Of a DNA stretch of 64,000 bases, positions 24,590 to 34,785 are shown in pieces. The position numbers and the translations under genes were made by a program. The stretch spans positions 541,644 through 605,643 of the forward strand of contig NMRA01000187.1 in the NCBI GenBank assembly GCA_002633005.1. Reading direction: 5' to 3'. The notes beneath the pieces are model-generated. The model searched no databases, was not told the DNA's origin, and was given only the letters and a program-made list of their open reading frames with translations. Numbering within the stretch: position 1 is the first letter of the stretch; the number at the start of each line of letters is the position of its first letter. Origin of the DNA: Phoronis australis. Lineage: Eukaryota; Phoronida; Phoronidae.

Positions 24590-26000
24590 CCATGTTTCAC
24601 GGATGTTATATTTAACTCTTTCAGATGAAGTGGCATGTATTAATCCAATTGCCAGAGCATTTACTGAATTGGCTGTTTGGGTACACGCGTACCCATTTTG
24701 GTTGCCATGGATTCATATCAGGATGATGATAAATCATCATCAGTCTGATATTAGACTGATTATCATTCGTAGCATAATTCATGAAAAGCTCTGATCATTT
24801 ATCATTGTTTAGTGACCAAAAGTCATAGTGTTTCTGGATTTTATCACCTTGACCAGTATTCTGATGAATATGACATCTGTTCTTAACAAAGGTATCCAAT
24901 GGTACAGATATTGATCATGGTGTGGTTTGGCTGTGATTAGTCTATTCAATATGTCCTATTTTTATTGATTGGTTAATTTTCATTGACCAATGGGTAATTT
25001 GTTATTAAATAAATAAATATATTATTGTTGGTAATTCTCATGATTCCTTTTATCTTTTTAGACTCTTGTTAGTTGCCTAGATATTCTATTCATTTTAGGG
25101 GAATTAATGTATGTTATCTGAACATTGTTATGGTATGAGAGTTCGTTGTTATTAAAGACGCTCAATGAAAGAACAGATTAAAGTAAAATTAGGGAAAATG
25201 GCAATTAGTGACAAAATTGGTCGAAGCAATGAATATACTCTTCGTTCGTTCATTTCACTTTGTATTCATGATTTGTATAACTAATGAGGTGTTTATCGTT
25301 AATAAGGTGAACTCTTATACATGTTGAAGTAAAAGTTGTTTAAAGCTCTTACCAACGACAAAATCTAAATACTTAAGTATAAAATAAAATAAGACGAACG
25401 TCGACACGAAATGTATTTAAAGCCTAAGGTTTCGAGTACTGTTTTTGTCACGTGGAGCAACAAAGAAATTTAATTTTATGCATATTACTTTTTATATCGT
25501 CGTTATATTTCATACATGTTTGTACACCTTTGCCGTCGGGTAAAACTACAGTACATCGAATTATTTGCGTTATTCAACATTCCATAAGCATTTGTAGATT
25601 TTCCGTATATGACAACCACTTAACTTTTATCAATACGTGTGCGTTATCAGCGTAATCCTCTTTCGACCAAACAGGAATCGTGTTCACAGAGGGAATTTGG
25701 CGTGGAAAAGAAATCTCCTCGGAATATGCGACGTCTCGATATCACTCTGTTTAGCCTGTGTAACGTCCATTGCAACGTCGCTCCGTCAATGAGTTTTTTT
25801 GTGATAGCGACTCAGCGATGTCTTGCTGTAACCTAATGGTATTTTAATTATGGCTTAGTGAAAAGCCGTACAGAACCGACAGCCAGAGAATGCGAATGGA
25901 TTTTTGAGTAATTAATTGCGGATTTCGAAATCGACCGAAAGTTGTCACTCTTAAGATTGTCTTGTCAGGTCAAGTCAAATTAACATAAATGTCTCCCGTT

Positions 26001-27080
26001 TCAAGATATCGACCATTGTGAGAGGCTGGTAGACTTACTTTCTCGACCGTTGCAGTGGTTCGCGTTGTAGTCCGTAATGTACCATAACTTCATAGTTTTG
26101 TTCTCTCTGCAGGACATTTTAATGCGCAGAACATTCATAAACTGTTTGTTGCAGCAGAAAAATACAAAGAAATTAAGCACGAACGTCATTAGCTCAACAC
26201 AGTTCGTAGTGATTCTGAATGTCTGGTACTGTGGCGACGTCAACTCCATGTCCTGAAATAACTCGCGCGCAATTGGCCGGGCAGCCAAAACTACGGGAAG
26301 AAATCCAACGAACACGCAAATATTAAATATGACAATAGTTACGGTGTATCGCCGCTGCTGTTTGGCTTGCTGAATTTGGTACCTTGGCTGTCTAAGCTTG
26401 ATGTCCTTTTTGCGAACAAGTTCGTAAATGATTAAAATTCCAAAGACGAACAATAAAAGCAAAGACACGTAGGTCACAACCGATGCTTTTATCCAGGAGC
26501 AAACTGTGAACGTCCGTCGGAAGTCCGAGGAATAGTTTGCGATGACTATGTTGTTGCAGTCATCGATGGTGGAGGCGATAAAATAATACCAATGCAAGAG
26601 AGAAGAAAACACGATGAGACATGATATAACGCAATACGCCTTAGGTTTGCTGCAGTAGAGTTTTCCTTTAATAGGATACTTCACAACGATGTATCTCTCG
26701 ACTGATATTGCGACTATAATCCAGATACTAACTGTTCCGACAATATTGTTAAACGGCAGGTAGATATAAACTTCATAAAAGCGTCGCCAGTAGTATCCCG
26801 GGTTGCCTCCGTAGCAGTCTTGACATCTGGAAACACCGATGAAACCCACGATTGCCAAATATAGCGAATTGAAGAATGCGAGCGCTCGAAGGTACACAAA
26901 CGTTGGACTCCGGAACGACTTGTCCGTGAGTACGATTAGACATAGAATGTTGCACAATACTCCTAGTGTACAGATGCACGGATACACGTAACTATACATC
27001 ACGTGCTCGGAGTACACAAGGTTGCGACTGCAGTTGGTAAAATTACTCCAACTCGTGTTTTCAAGCCTTTCATTCTCCAT
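26001..27080 (-). CDS. Rhodopsin-family (class A) neuropeptide-type GPCR, orphan
   Basis: A complete intronless 359-residue seven-helix receptor at the plasma membrane, probably for a peptide ligand. The extracellular N-terminus carries sites NTS, NFT and NCS (residues 8, 13 and 16). TM1 has GVLCN with the conserved Asn at 44. TM3 ends in ERY at 128-130, a DRY variant. TM6 carries GFLP (Pro 262) in place of the usual CWxP. In TM7 the NPxxY motif is replaced by NFFVF at 303-307. A basic loop follows TM5 (about 222-245), and a Cys near 324 could be palmitoylated. The layout resembles the broad FMRFamide-receptor/GPR139-like groups common in invertebrates; the ligand cannot be assigned. The start Met is the first in the frame and leaves a normal-length N-terminus. 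Confidence 0.85.
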   Translation of the reverse strand: MENERLENTSWSNFTNCSRNLVYSEHVMYSYVYPCICTLGVLCNILCLIVLTDKSFRSPTFVYLRALAFFNSLYLAIVGFIGVSRCQDCYGGNPGYYWRRFYEVYIYLPFNNIVGTVSIWIIVAISVERYIVVKYPIKGKLYCSKPKAYCVISCLIVFSSLLHWYYFIASTIDDCNNIVIANYSSDFRRTFTVCSWIKASVVTYVSLLLLFVFGILIIYELVRKKDIKLRQPRYQIQQAKQQRRYTVTIVIFNICVFVGFLPVVLAARPIARELFQDMELTSPQYQTFRITTNCVELMTFVLNFFVFFCCNKQFMNVLRIKMSCRENKTMKLWYITDYNANHCNGRESKSTSLSQWSIS

Positions 27081-28169
27081 GACTGTATACTGTGATTGTC
27101 ACCAATAACGACAGTGAAGCTCGGAATGATTTACTCCGATAAACGAAGAGTCACATTCGCTAAAATTGTTTGACTTGTTCTCAGCTTCGATCAGCTATGA
27201 CGTCTTAAAAAGTCATTTCTGTAATTCGTCAAAAGCGCTGAATCTTGGCAGTTTTAAAACCACTATCGGAGGACGGCGGGCGGCCGAGTGCCATGAACGC
27301 GTCACGCACGCTAAGGTTTTACCGAAGCGCTAGACCCTGTCCTGCCAGTATCCCCAATCCCGCGTCGGCTAAGACCTAATCAATATACAGGTATTACATT
27401 TTATGGCAAAGTGACGTGAACACGGTTTATTGCTCAGTGGTACAAAACAATACTTTAACGACAGGTTACACAGACAAGTTATGGTACACCTTCACTAAAA
27501 TGAATTTACTATCAAACATTCAAACAAAGCAGCCCTTTCCTTAGATGGTGTAGCAAATATTTATAGGCGTGCCTAAACGACAGATCGTCTTTGGCTGTAA
27601 AATACCTTAGCAATTATGGTATTATTGGTAACCCGAGTATTTTATCATGTAAATAAGCTAATGAAACCTCTTATATGGCGGATCACGGCGGCACAACAAA
27701 CTTCTACGGGCAAGTATTGTAGTCTGAACAGCTTAGGTCTTCAACACTTATCGGACATCAGAGCCGGTAACTGACTAGGCCTACATGTACAAGCCCCACG
27801 GTGCCCTAGATTTGACAACTGTTTGGAAAATTACGAGATCCATGGTTTCAAAATGTTAATAATTTAGTCATCCACATTGACTGGATCAATATTCACAGCT
27901 TAATTGGCAGGATTTTACCATAACAACAAAAGTTGGAAAATATATAAAACGTGGTTTTTCCGTTCGGGTTTAAGAACCCATCAAAACAATAGGATTTGCA
28001 CGTTCACTGCAGGCCTGCTGAGGTTGGCACTCACTATCAAAAATGCCGGATGACTGTTAAACTGACAACAGTTTATATATAATTACTCGCCTAGTTCAAT
28101 AACTGAACATCCTGATTGAGAGTCAGTGTCATTGAATAATTGAAGTTATGTACGTTACAAGACAAATCG

Positions 28170-28490
28170 CCAAATTTGGCGAATTGCCGTGCGTCACGCC
28201 ATATCTCGGAAATTACTGATCGTATTCATATGAAACCTTCCGATACCATCACGTTGGAAATGAATTGTTTATAAAATGTTTATTTTTTGCATGAGGGGCT
28301 ATCAAAAACTCAGAAGTTGCAGAAAACGAAAGCGAAATGTCTCTTTAAAAACCTGTCATATCGCTTGGGGATTTCATCTTGGACATTTATGTCAAATGAA
28401 ATTTGGTCGTGCTATTGACACCGTCGTTTTGGTATCAATATACCTGTGTTTTTGCCAAATGTTACTAAAACGACAAGGTCACGTGACCTC
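28170..28490 (+). repeat. Dispersed repeat, CACGTG-ended family, copy 2
   Basis: It shares ordered blocks with 36-390 and 30830-31176 and ends in the 12-bp palindrome GGTCACGTGACC (28477-28488). Blocks include 'gggctatcaaaa', 'gttgcagaaaacgaaa', 'gaaatttggtc', 'gctattgacaccgt' and 'ttactaaaacgacaagg'. Confidence 0.65.
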
Positions 28491-29289
28491 ATCAACAGCA
28501 GATTAGTGAAAAGTAGAAAAAAATCCGTATAGTACAAAGTGTTACTCTGCTCTACATAACTTAAACACGTTTTCAATTCCTTTATAACAGATCAAGTGCA
28601 AAGCGAAGTACGATAGCTGACGGAATTTTCATTTATTACATAAAGCAACATTATACAACGGGTACACGCGGTGTTATCTCAGTTATGCTAGAACATTGAC
28701 CATCATTTTCCCTCCTAAGCAAAGCCCATTCTGCAAAGTGACTTACCTGAAGTCTATGGGCTAATCGATCTGGAGGACCAATTTTCAGTCTTTACGGGCC
28801 CGTTGTCACCGCGTCAATGAAATTATTAAATGCTCCAATGACGCAGGGCGCGCTCCTAAAATTATGCCGACATAGTTTCTGCCGACTTCTTGAACTATCT
28901 TGATATACATGCTTATTTTTAACTGATTTTAACCTAAATTGTGTTTGACAAGTTAAGTCATTGAATGACGCGCTGCGTCTCAAAAAATTCGAACGAGCGA
29001 TTGAGTACCTGACGGTCACGTGGTTCGACAGCCGAGAAAGTTGAGATTACTAACAGTGCTAAGTTGTGCGAAACTAAAAGCAAAATCAAAACAGATTCCC
29101 GTGAGAAAATCGAATTATTTTTCGTGAAAAAGTTCCGAAAATTGTTGAAATGTTATCTGCGATAAAGTCTTGAAATTCTCTTTAACTTTGCACTTCTTAA
29201 TCATGTCTCAATGTCGCCGACTTCGGCGCGTCCTTTTGACCCTATTCAAACTGATATATATTTTTTACATGAACGTTTGTCCGAAAAAC

Positions 29290-29425
29290 GAACATCAGGG
29301 GCAGACCCAGGATTTTTTAAAAAGGGGTTCCAAGTCAACAATTTTAAAATTCTAGATTTAATATCACTAAAATCAAAAGAAAAAAGGGGTTCGGACCACC
29401 TTGACCCCCGGATCCGCCTACGAAA
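29290..29425. mobile_element. Non-autonomous element of the GGCGGATCC type
   Basis: The ends are 'ggggcagacccaggattttt' and 'acccccggatccgcctac', which are imperfect inverted repeats; the middle is AT-rich. Similar ends occur at 33787-33945 and 37604. Confidence 0.55.
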
Positions 29426-29774
29426 ATTCGTTTCGAACCAACTCAATGTTTTACGAAAAAGATATTAATTGAATGTATCAATATTTATTGCAATCAAGAA
29501 ATACATATCTACACTTCTAAAACATGAAGTAGTTTGTATTCCATCCACACCCAGATCGCTCATCCGACCAACTCCGAACTCAGGAATCACTCGTGATAAT
29601 CGTCAAACATGAAATTGCCGGAGACGTTACAACGGCATTCGCAACATATCTAGTACACAAAACGTTTCCTCGGTACAAACAGCAACGGAAACACTTATTG
29701 AATAAAAAATCGGAAAGATGAATCAACAGCCGCAGAAGACGAGATTTTTTTTCATCTGCATGGGAAATACAGCG

Positions 29775-31922
29775 TTAGCATTCTATGCCATATTTGTCGA
29801 AATTTCTCAATATCACACCAATGCTAAGGTGAACTTTCCCCGTGGCAGATGTATGAAGATAATATTTGTCTGCGCCGCAGCAGAACGTATCTGGATTTCT
29901 TAATTGAGGTCCGCCGCCCAAAAAGTACTGTGACACCCGTTCTCGTAATGTAGACCCGGCAGGACGCCACGTTGGGCACGTGATGTCATGGTTACCCGGA
30001 CTCGTTGGTAAATGGCAGAAGCCATAACCGTATATCTCGTTTCGTCCGAAAACGTCTTGGTGCCAAACTTGCAGATGAAATTTAGGCCAACCTGTGACAA
30101 ACAAATAACGAAAAACACAATATATTTTGCTATGAATTATAAACTTTCGTTGTAATGAACGGAACATGAACGTATGACTTGAAAACTTCTCAACCCGTTT
30201 AACTTGAGGCTGATGGGTCTTTCTTAGTTGGAGACTGCCAGAGGCATGCCGCCATGTTGAAAGGACACTCGACTGGATGTTCGACTCTCCCAGACATTGT
30301 CTCGGATGTTTGGGGTATCGTATCGGGTGGGAGATTATCGTCCTAAGTACGGGTAATCGTTTTCACGACGTCCCCTCCCCTTCAGGAAGGAGAACAAAAT
30401 TATGAAATATGTTGAGCACACAATTTTACTATTCGTGTCAACATACGTTTATTGTAAATTACCGTGTAAACCCTTTGCCGCGAAGTGTATGTCTATTGGG
30501 TGCGAAAAGCAAGTGAACTGTTCATCCTTTGGCGAGTCCATTTGAGTCTGGCCCTCTGGTAAACCGGATATGATCCTCCAAGCTCCTCCTATGACAGAAA
30601 TGAACAGCTGTATTATCTGACATGTTAATATCAGTTACGCAATCAGGATATAATGCATGAGGAAAGGTAGTTCTTTCGATCGGCTCCCCCTACGATAATG
30701 TAAAGAATTTAATGAAACGTTAACCAACTCTGGTCTAATTCAGACTAAATAGTGACTGCCAGTGATTTGAGACCATTTTCCACCGTCACATAACGACTAT
30801 ATAAGACCCTATAAAAATGGTCAGAATTTGAAACATCATGTATCAGAGATGGCTGATCGGATTTATGTGACGTTTAGATACTACGCTTTACGCGCTATAT
30901 TATTAAAACACTGCTTGGAATTGTTTTTTAATTTTTAAGTGTTCCACTTTTGCCGAGGGTCTATCAAAACATGATAGAATTTTATGAAACACCTTTAAAG
31001 TTGCATGAAAAGAAAACGAAATCATATGAGAAAACCGTATCAGCGTCTTTGATATATTACATTGAGCATTTATCACATCAAATAAACTTTGGTCATGTTA
31101 TTGATACCGTTGTTTTGCTCTCCATGTACCTTTCTTTGTTGCTAAATTTTACTGAAAAGACATGGTCACGTGACCTAATTAATGTGACTGTTTCAATCTT
31201 CAGGCTCAGGATATATTGCTAAATTCACAGAGATATCATAAGGTTCTACTTAACCTAGTTGAAACCAGTCTTCTGCCAAAACGCGAACTCTCGTTAGACC
31301 ATGAGGCCTAGTTTGTTTTTACTCAAATTCCCTGCCTTTGGAACATCTCAACTGACATGCGCAGTTGTGTTTATCACTTTAGGCCAGACGAATATTTTTC
31401 TAGCTGCTCGTCAGTTTCAGTCTGAAGACCACCTCTCTAATGAAATAGGTGAGACCAGGGTTGAGTCGGTATTTGAGAGAATCTCGCGAATAGAACTAGT
31501 GTCGGATGTGTCTCGCTTGCAATACGTGGCGATATCTCGAGAAGTCTTGCGTTTTCGCAAGAGCATTACGTCCACAGAACGGGCACCAGTTGCATAACAG
31601 TATGTGACCATAACCCAAAATCACATGTTAATATTTCAAAGAAGGTGGCTTTACATAATTTTTTAAAATATCAGCATTAATTATACAGAAAGGTTTGACA
31701 ATTAGTGGGTTTGGGGCATTTTACTGTTCTGGTCACAGTATACACAGAAGTTCTGAAGAACACTGAGTTGGAAATTAGCTTTAACAAGTTACTGTTACGA
31801 TCACAATAAACCTAGATATGTGCAAAAATCCAACCTGCAAGCACCTTCCATTTGCACAGAAGTAAATGATCGGGGAATCCACTTGCTCCCACAATCTGAC
31901 CGATAACATGCACTTCAGCCAT
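29775..31922 (-). CDS. B9D2: B9 domain-containing protein 2 (complete)
   Basis: A component of the MKS/B9 complex at the ciliary transition zone, which gates entry of membrane proteins into cilia. Three exons join in phase: 31922-31835 (start [16 protein letters not shown]), 30588-30463 and 30091-29775 (stop). The product is 176 residues against 175 in human, and the single C2-like B9 domain fills the protein. Diagnostic stretches are EGQTQ with SHPIDIHF in exon 2, and [30 protein letters not shown] and the terminal [11 protein letters not shown] in exon 3. All splice sites are GT-AG. Its presence implies a ciliated animal. Intron 1 hosts a repeat copy at 30830-31176. Confidence 0.96.
30830..31176 (+). 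repeat. Dispersed repeat, CACGTG-ended family, copy 3
   Basis: It lies in B9D2 intron 1. It shares 'gttccacttttgc', 'aaagttgcatgaaaagaaaac', 'ttattgataccgttgttttg' and 'ctgaaaagacatgg' with copies 1 and 2, and ends in GGTCACGTGACC at 31164-31175. Confidence 0.65.
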
Positions 31923-32131
31923 GAACGACACGAGTTAGCGCCGAGCTGCCTGAAAAGTGAAACGAAAATCTTAGACTCAAAAGTCGAGTAAAGCAAGATC
32001 TCCACGCAAAACACTGCTTCTTATGAGTCGGCCTGCTTCAGCGGCAGCAGAATATTGACTTCAAACATTTCAAGAACTTCTCATACTTTGTCGACTAAGT
32101 GACCGACGTATTTTTTTTCCAATTTTTATTA

Positions 32132-32353
32132 TTAAAGAGGCTTGGAGCGCGATAGTCTAAAGTGCAAAATTGAAATTGGTTCTCTGTCACTGAAACAGAA
32201 TTCAACCTGCTCACAAAGCATGTTTAGGATTTGTTCGTAGAGGTTTTTGATTTCTGTTGATGTCAAAGCATTTTCTTTTAGTTTCAAATTTAAAAAAAAC
32301 GATCTGTCAACTGCTCCCAACTTCGTCAATTTTTCTCCCACGAGGCAAAACAC
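32132..32353 (-). CDS. Unrecognised short open segment, possible 3' exon
   Basis: About 73 open codons end in a stop followed at once by an AATAAA signal. The composition looks protein-like: an amphipathic, leucine-rich acidic and basic stretch, then FRLSRSKPL at the end. No ATG opens the frame, and the only candidate acceptor (about 32359) lacks a pyrimidine tract. It could be the terminal exon of an unseen minus-strand gene, a retrocopy fragment, or chance. Confidence 0.2.
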   Translation of the reverse strand: MFCLVGEKLTKLGAVDRSFFLNLKLKENALTSTEIKNLYEQILNMLCEQVEFCFSDREPISILHFRLSRSKPL

Positions 32354-32588
32354 GTCATCTTATTGGCGCGGTATGGCAAGACACAGCACATTTCCTTTAT
32401 ATGGAAATTGTTACCTTTGACCTTTAGTGACTTCAAGCCACTGACTGTGAGCGCATGCGTGTATTTATCATCAGTGGGAGGGAGATTAGAAACTCTGTTT
32501 TAACCACAATTTTTTTCCTTAGCGCGTATCTCAAAAATCAGTCACATTTGCGAATAGGATGCCTTCGATGTCTTTAACTCAAACAAAT

Positions 32589-32862
32589 ACTCCCGTAATC
32601 AAATTTTTTCGAGCAGTCCTTCGGTCACTGGCAACTGCATGGCCATCAATAGTTTTACTTCCTGCGCGCTATGATACTGGCACTTGCTGTCCAATAGGAG
32701 CTTGTTGGCCATGCCGATTCGTGCCACTGAACGAAGGACTGCTCGAAAAAGTTGATTGCCATGGACGGCGCAGCACTGAAAAAAAGTGGGGGTTATAGCC
32801 CCCCNCCCCCCCCCCCCCAACCCCCCAGCCCCCTATGGTGCGCCGCCCATGATTACGGGAGT
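32589..32862. mobile_element. Foldback element interrupted by a second element
   Basis: The outer ends actcccgtaatc (32589-32600) and gattacgggagt (32851-32862) are perfect complements and continue inward into a further stem (ttttttcgagcagtcct and its complement near 32732-32749). The right arm is split at GATT by an insert at 32758-32850. The insert has its own inverted ends (atggacggcgca / tgcgccgcccat) around G- and C-tracts, and GATT stands on both sides as a 4-bp target duplication. Confidence 0.75.
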
Positions 32863-32867
32863 GGTTC

Positions 32868-33090
32868 GAGTTGGCCTCCTAATTAAGGTGTCCCTCTAGA
32901 TGTACAAATGGTACAACAACCGTGACTTCGGATCATTGTTTAAAAAGTGTGAGACATAATTCGCCGAAAAAGTTTCGGCGTATGATGCGCCTATTGGAGG
33001 ATCACGGTCTATAGGCCTACTGGTGCCAATCGAGACGGAGGCACTGCCTAATTCAGTGGCTAGTGCATCTCAGTGCCCCATATCATGATC
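32868..33090 (+). repeat. Dispersed repeat shared with 10965-11185
   Basis: It carries the same block order as the copy at 10965. It directly follows the foldback element at 32589-32862 and may be part of the same larger transposon. Confidence 0.6.
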
Positions 33091-33786
33091 TATGGTGCCA
33101 CGCTGCGGCAGCGGCAGCAGCCTGACCGCCAGGCTTCGATTGCACACTTTAACTGGCCACACACTTCTTGTTATTCATCTAAAGCAAAAACTCCTTCGCG
33201 TTGCTTGTTCATTGACTTGTAAATGATCACTCAACTACCAGTGTTCTTCGGTTCTTCGGTAATAGCAGAATACGGAAATGGAATCACGTAGTTTTCCTTT
33301 CCTACGCACGGCGGCGTTTTTCAAACTTGGGTTGGCGAGAAAGGAAGACTGAAGAGTCGGCGGTGCGAGCCCAGCGAAATCTCTCTCAACAGACTAATTG
33401 CAATACACCTAGTTGTATTTGTAAAGCTTTGTACCAAGCCTACGATCCAGTGATCGTGATCGCTTCTTTTGTGATTTACTGGCAATCAGCTAAAGGTAGT
33501 CACCAAGCATTCATGCGAATATCCAAGCGTCACCCCGCGGCTGTACACGTTGTAACTTGTAGTCGTTACCAGTCATCCAGTGTTTGTGAGTCGTGGAGTG
33601 TGGGGGTCCAGGTTTTACAAACCTCTAACTTCAATGTCTTGAATAAATCGAAGAGGTTAATGGGGTGGTGATATTTTCCATTGAACGTTGAAGCCGTCAA
33701 TGAACTCCATTCATTTTTCTTTGTTTTATTGTACTCATGATCGAGATTTGCGGCCTTGCCCCAAACAAGGTGATGGACCTAAAGTC

Positions 33787-33945
33787 ATGGGCGGATCCAG
33801 GATTTTGAGTTAGGGGGAGGGGGCTAGGGCAGAGTATTGGCCAGGATTTTGCCTGTCAGACATTGGTACTCCCGAACTGCCCAAAGAATTTGGGGGGGAG
33901 GCAAGGCCCCCTTGCCCCCCCCCCCTCTAAATCCGCCACTGAAAG
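33787..33945 (+). mobile_element. Non-autonomous element, GGCGGATCCAGG family
   Basis: Left end GGGCGGATCCAGGATTTT and right end 'ctctaaatccgccactga' are inverted repeats. Internal G-tracts, 'agtattggccaggattttgcc' and a long C-tract follow. A related copy lies at 4925-5057 on the other strand. Confidence 0.7.
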
Positions 33946-34387
33946 TCACCCTAGAGCTTAGAAAAGTTAAGAAGCAGAAACCTGAAATTGAAACTTTATT
34001 CAATTTAACTACAACATTAGTCACAATTTTCAAAATGTTTATTCATAGTGATTCAGTAGATGCTTCGATCAGTTTGTGTTGATACAATACTATACCTCAG
34101 TTTTCATTGGCCACTCGCCTCAGTGCTTGTAAAATGTTGTGTCAAGGCCCCTGAAAGTGGTGTAGCCATATTCGAGATACTTAATTTGCAATCGTAAGTA
34201 TCTCCTAATCTGATAAATACAATAACAAGTCAATAATGCATTAATCCAAGTCATAGAATTATAACCATGATCATGTTTTTTAAATGTTGACCAATTATTT
34301 ACACCTATACCATGAACAGACTTTACAAGTTCACAATGTTTGACCGCCTTATCATCTCTTTCAACTAGTCTTGCTGTTAGCTTTCAG

Positions 34388-34785
34388 AATGACTGCGGAG
34401 GCTGCTGACAGCAAGAAGACAGTTCACCAGTTATCTGATTCAGAGAGCGATTCTGATGATTCGGGTGATATTTCCATTGTGAGACAAGACTCCAGTTCAA
34501 AAAGAACTCATGAACTCTCAGACAGCGATTCCAGCAACGAAGGCACAACAGATCATCAAAAATTTCAGAGTAAAAAGATAAAACTGACTTCAGCTATGTC
34601 AATGAGACAGACTTCTGCGACTGGAAATAATGAAAAAATCCAAAGAAAGGACAGACTAATAGCTACAGCAGGCTCTAGTGGCTCTAGAGAGGCCAGCCTG
34701 GACACAAGACCTTTGTGTAGATATGGAAAAGACTGTTACCGCAAAAATCCACTACATTTTACAGAATTTCAGCATCCACAATTTG
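34388..34785 (+). other. TDP1: TDP1 exon with start codon and PBZ finger
   Basis: The acceptor tttcag ends at 34387 and the ATG follows one base later, with A at -3. The intron back to the GTAAGT at 34194 is about 190 bp. The exon encodes a low-complexity acidic/serine region (residues about 14-51), a basic KSKK-type patch near 61-66 that could act as a nuclear signal, and the PBZ finger at 110-129. Confidence 0.8.

Larger units (their letters stand above)
21114..26000. other. Intergenic between cysteine synthase and GPCR
   Basis: No gene was recognised. It may hold the 3' UTR or a short last exon of the cysteine synthase: the acceptor before about 24037 would add an in-frame tail of some 15 codons. 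It also contains a MITE at 23537-23789 and a tandem duplication at 24380-24589. Confidence 0.4.
27081..29774. other. Intergenic between GPCR and B9D2
   Basis: No exon was recognised. A locally GC- and CpG-rich patch lies at about 27260-27360, upstream of the GPCR start, and could be promoter-related. Two repeats are present, at 28170-28490 and 29290-29425. Confidence 0.4.
31923..34100. other. B9D2-TDP1 intergenic region
   Basis: The region lies between two divergently transcribed genes. It is mostly repeats (32589-33090 and 33787-33945) and simple C-tracts. The ORF at 33327-33671 shows no family resemblance. Promoters of both genes should lie at its two edges; no core-promoter motif was identified with confidence. 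Confidence 0.4.

Noticed and set aside
31301-31611. Overlapping ORFs on both strands (98 and 64 codons) in B9D2 intron 1
   Set aside because: They lie in an intron of a well-supported gene and do not resemble a known protein.
33327-33671. 114-codon ORF between B9D2 and TDP1
   Set aside because: No recognisable motif, a biased repeat-like neighbourhood and no splice context; treated as chance.
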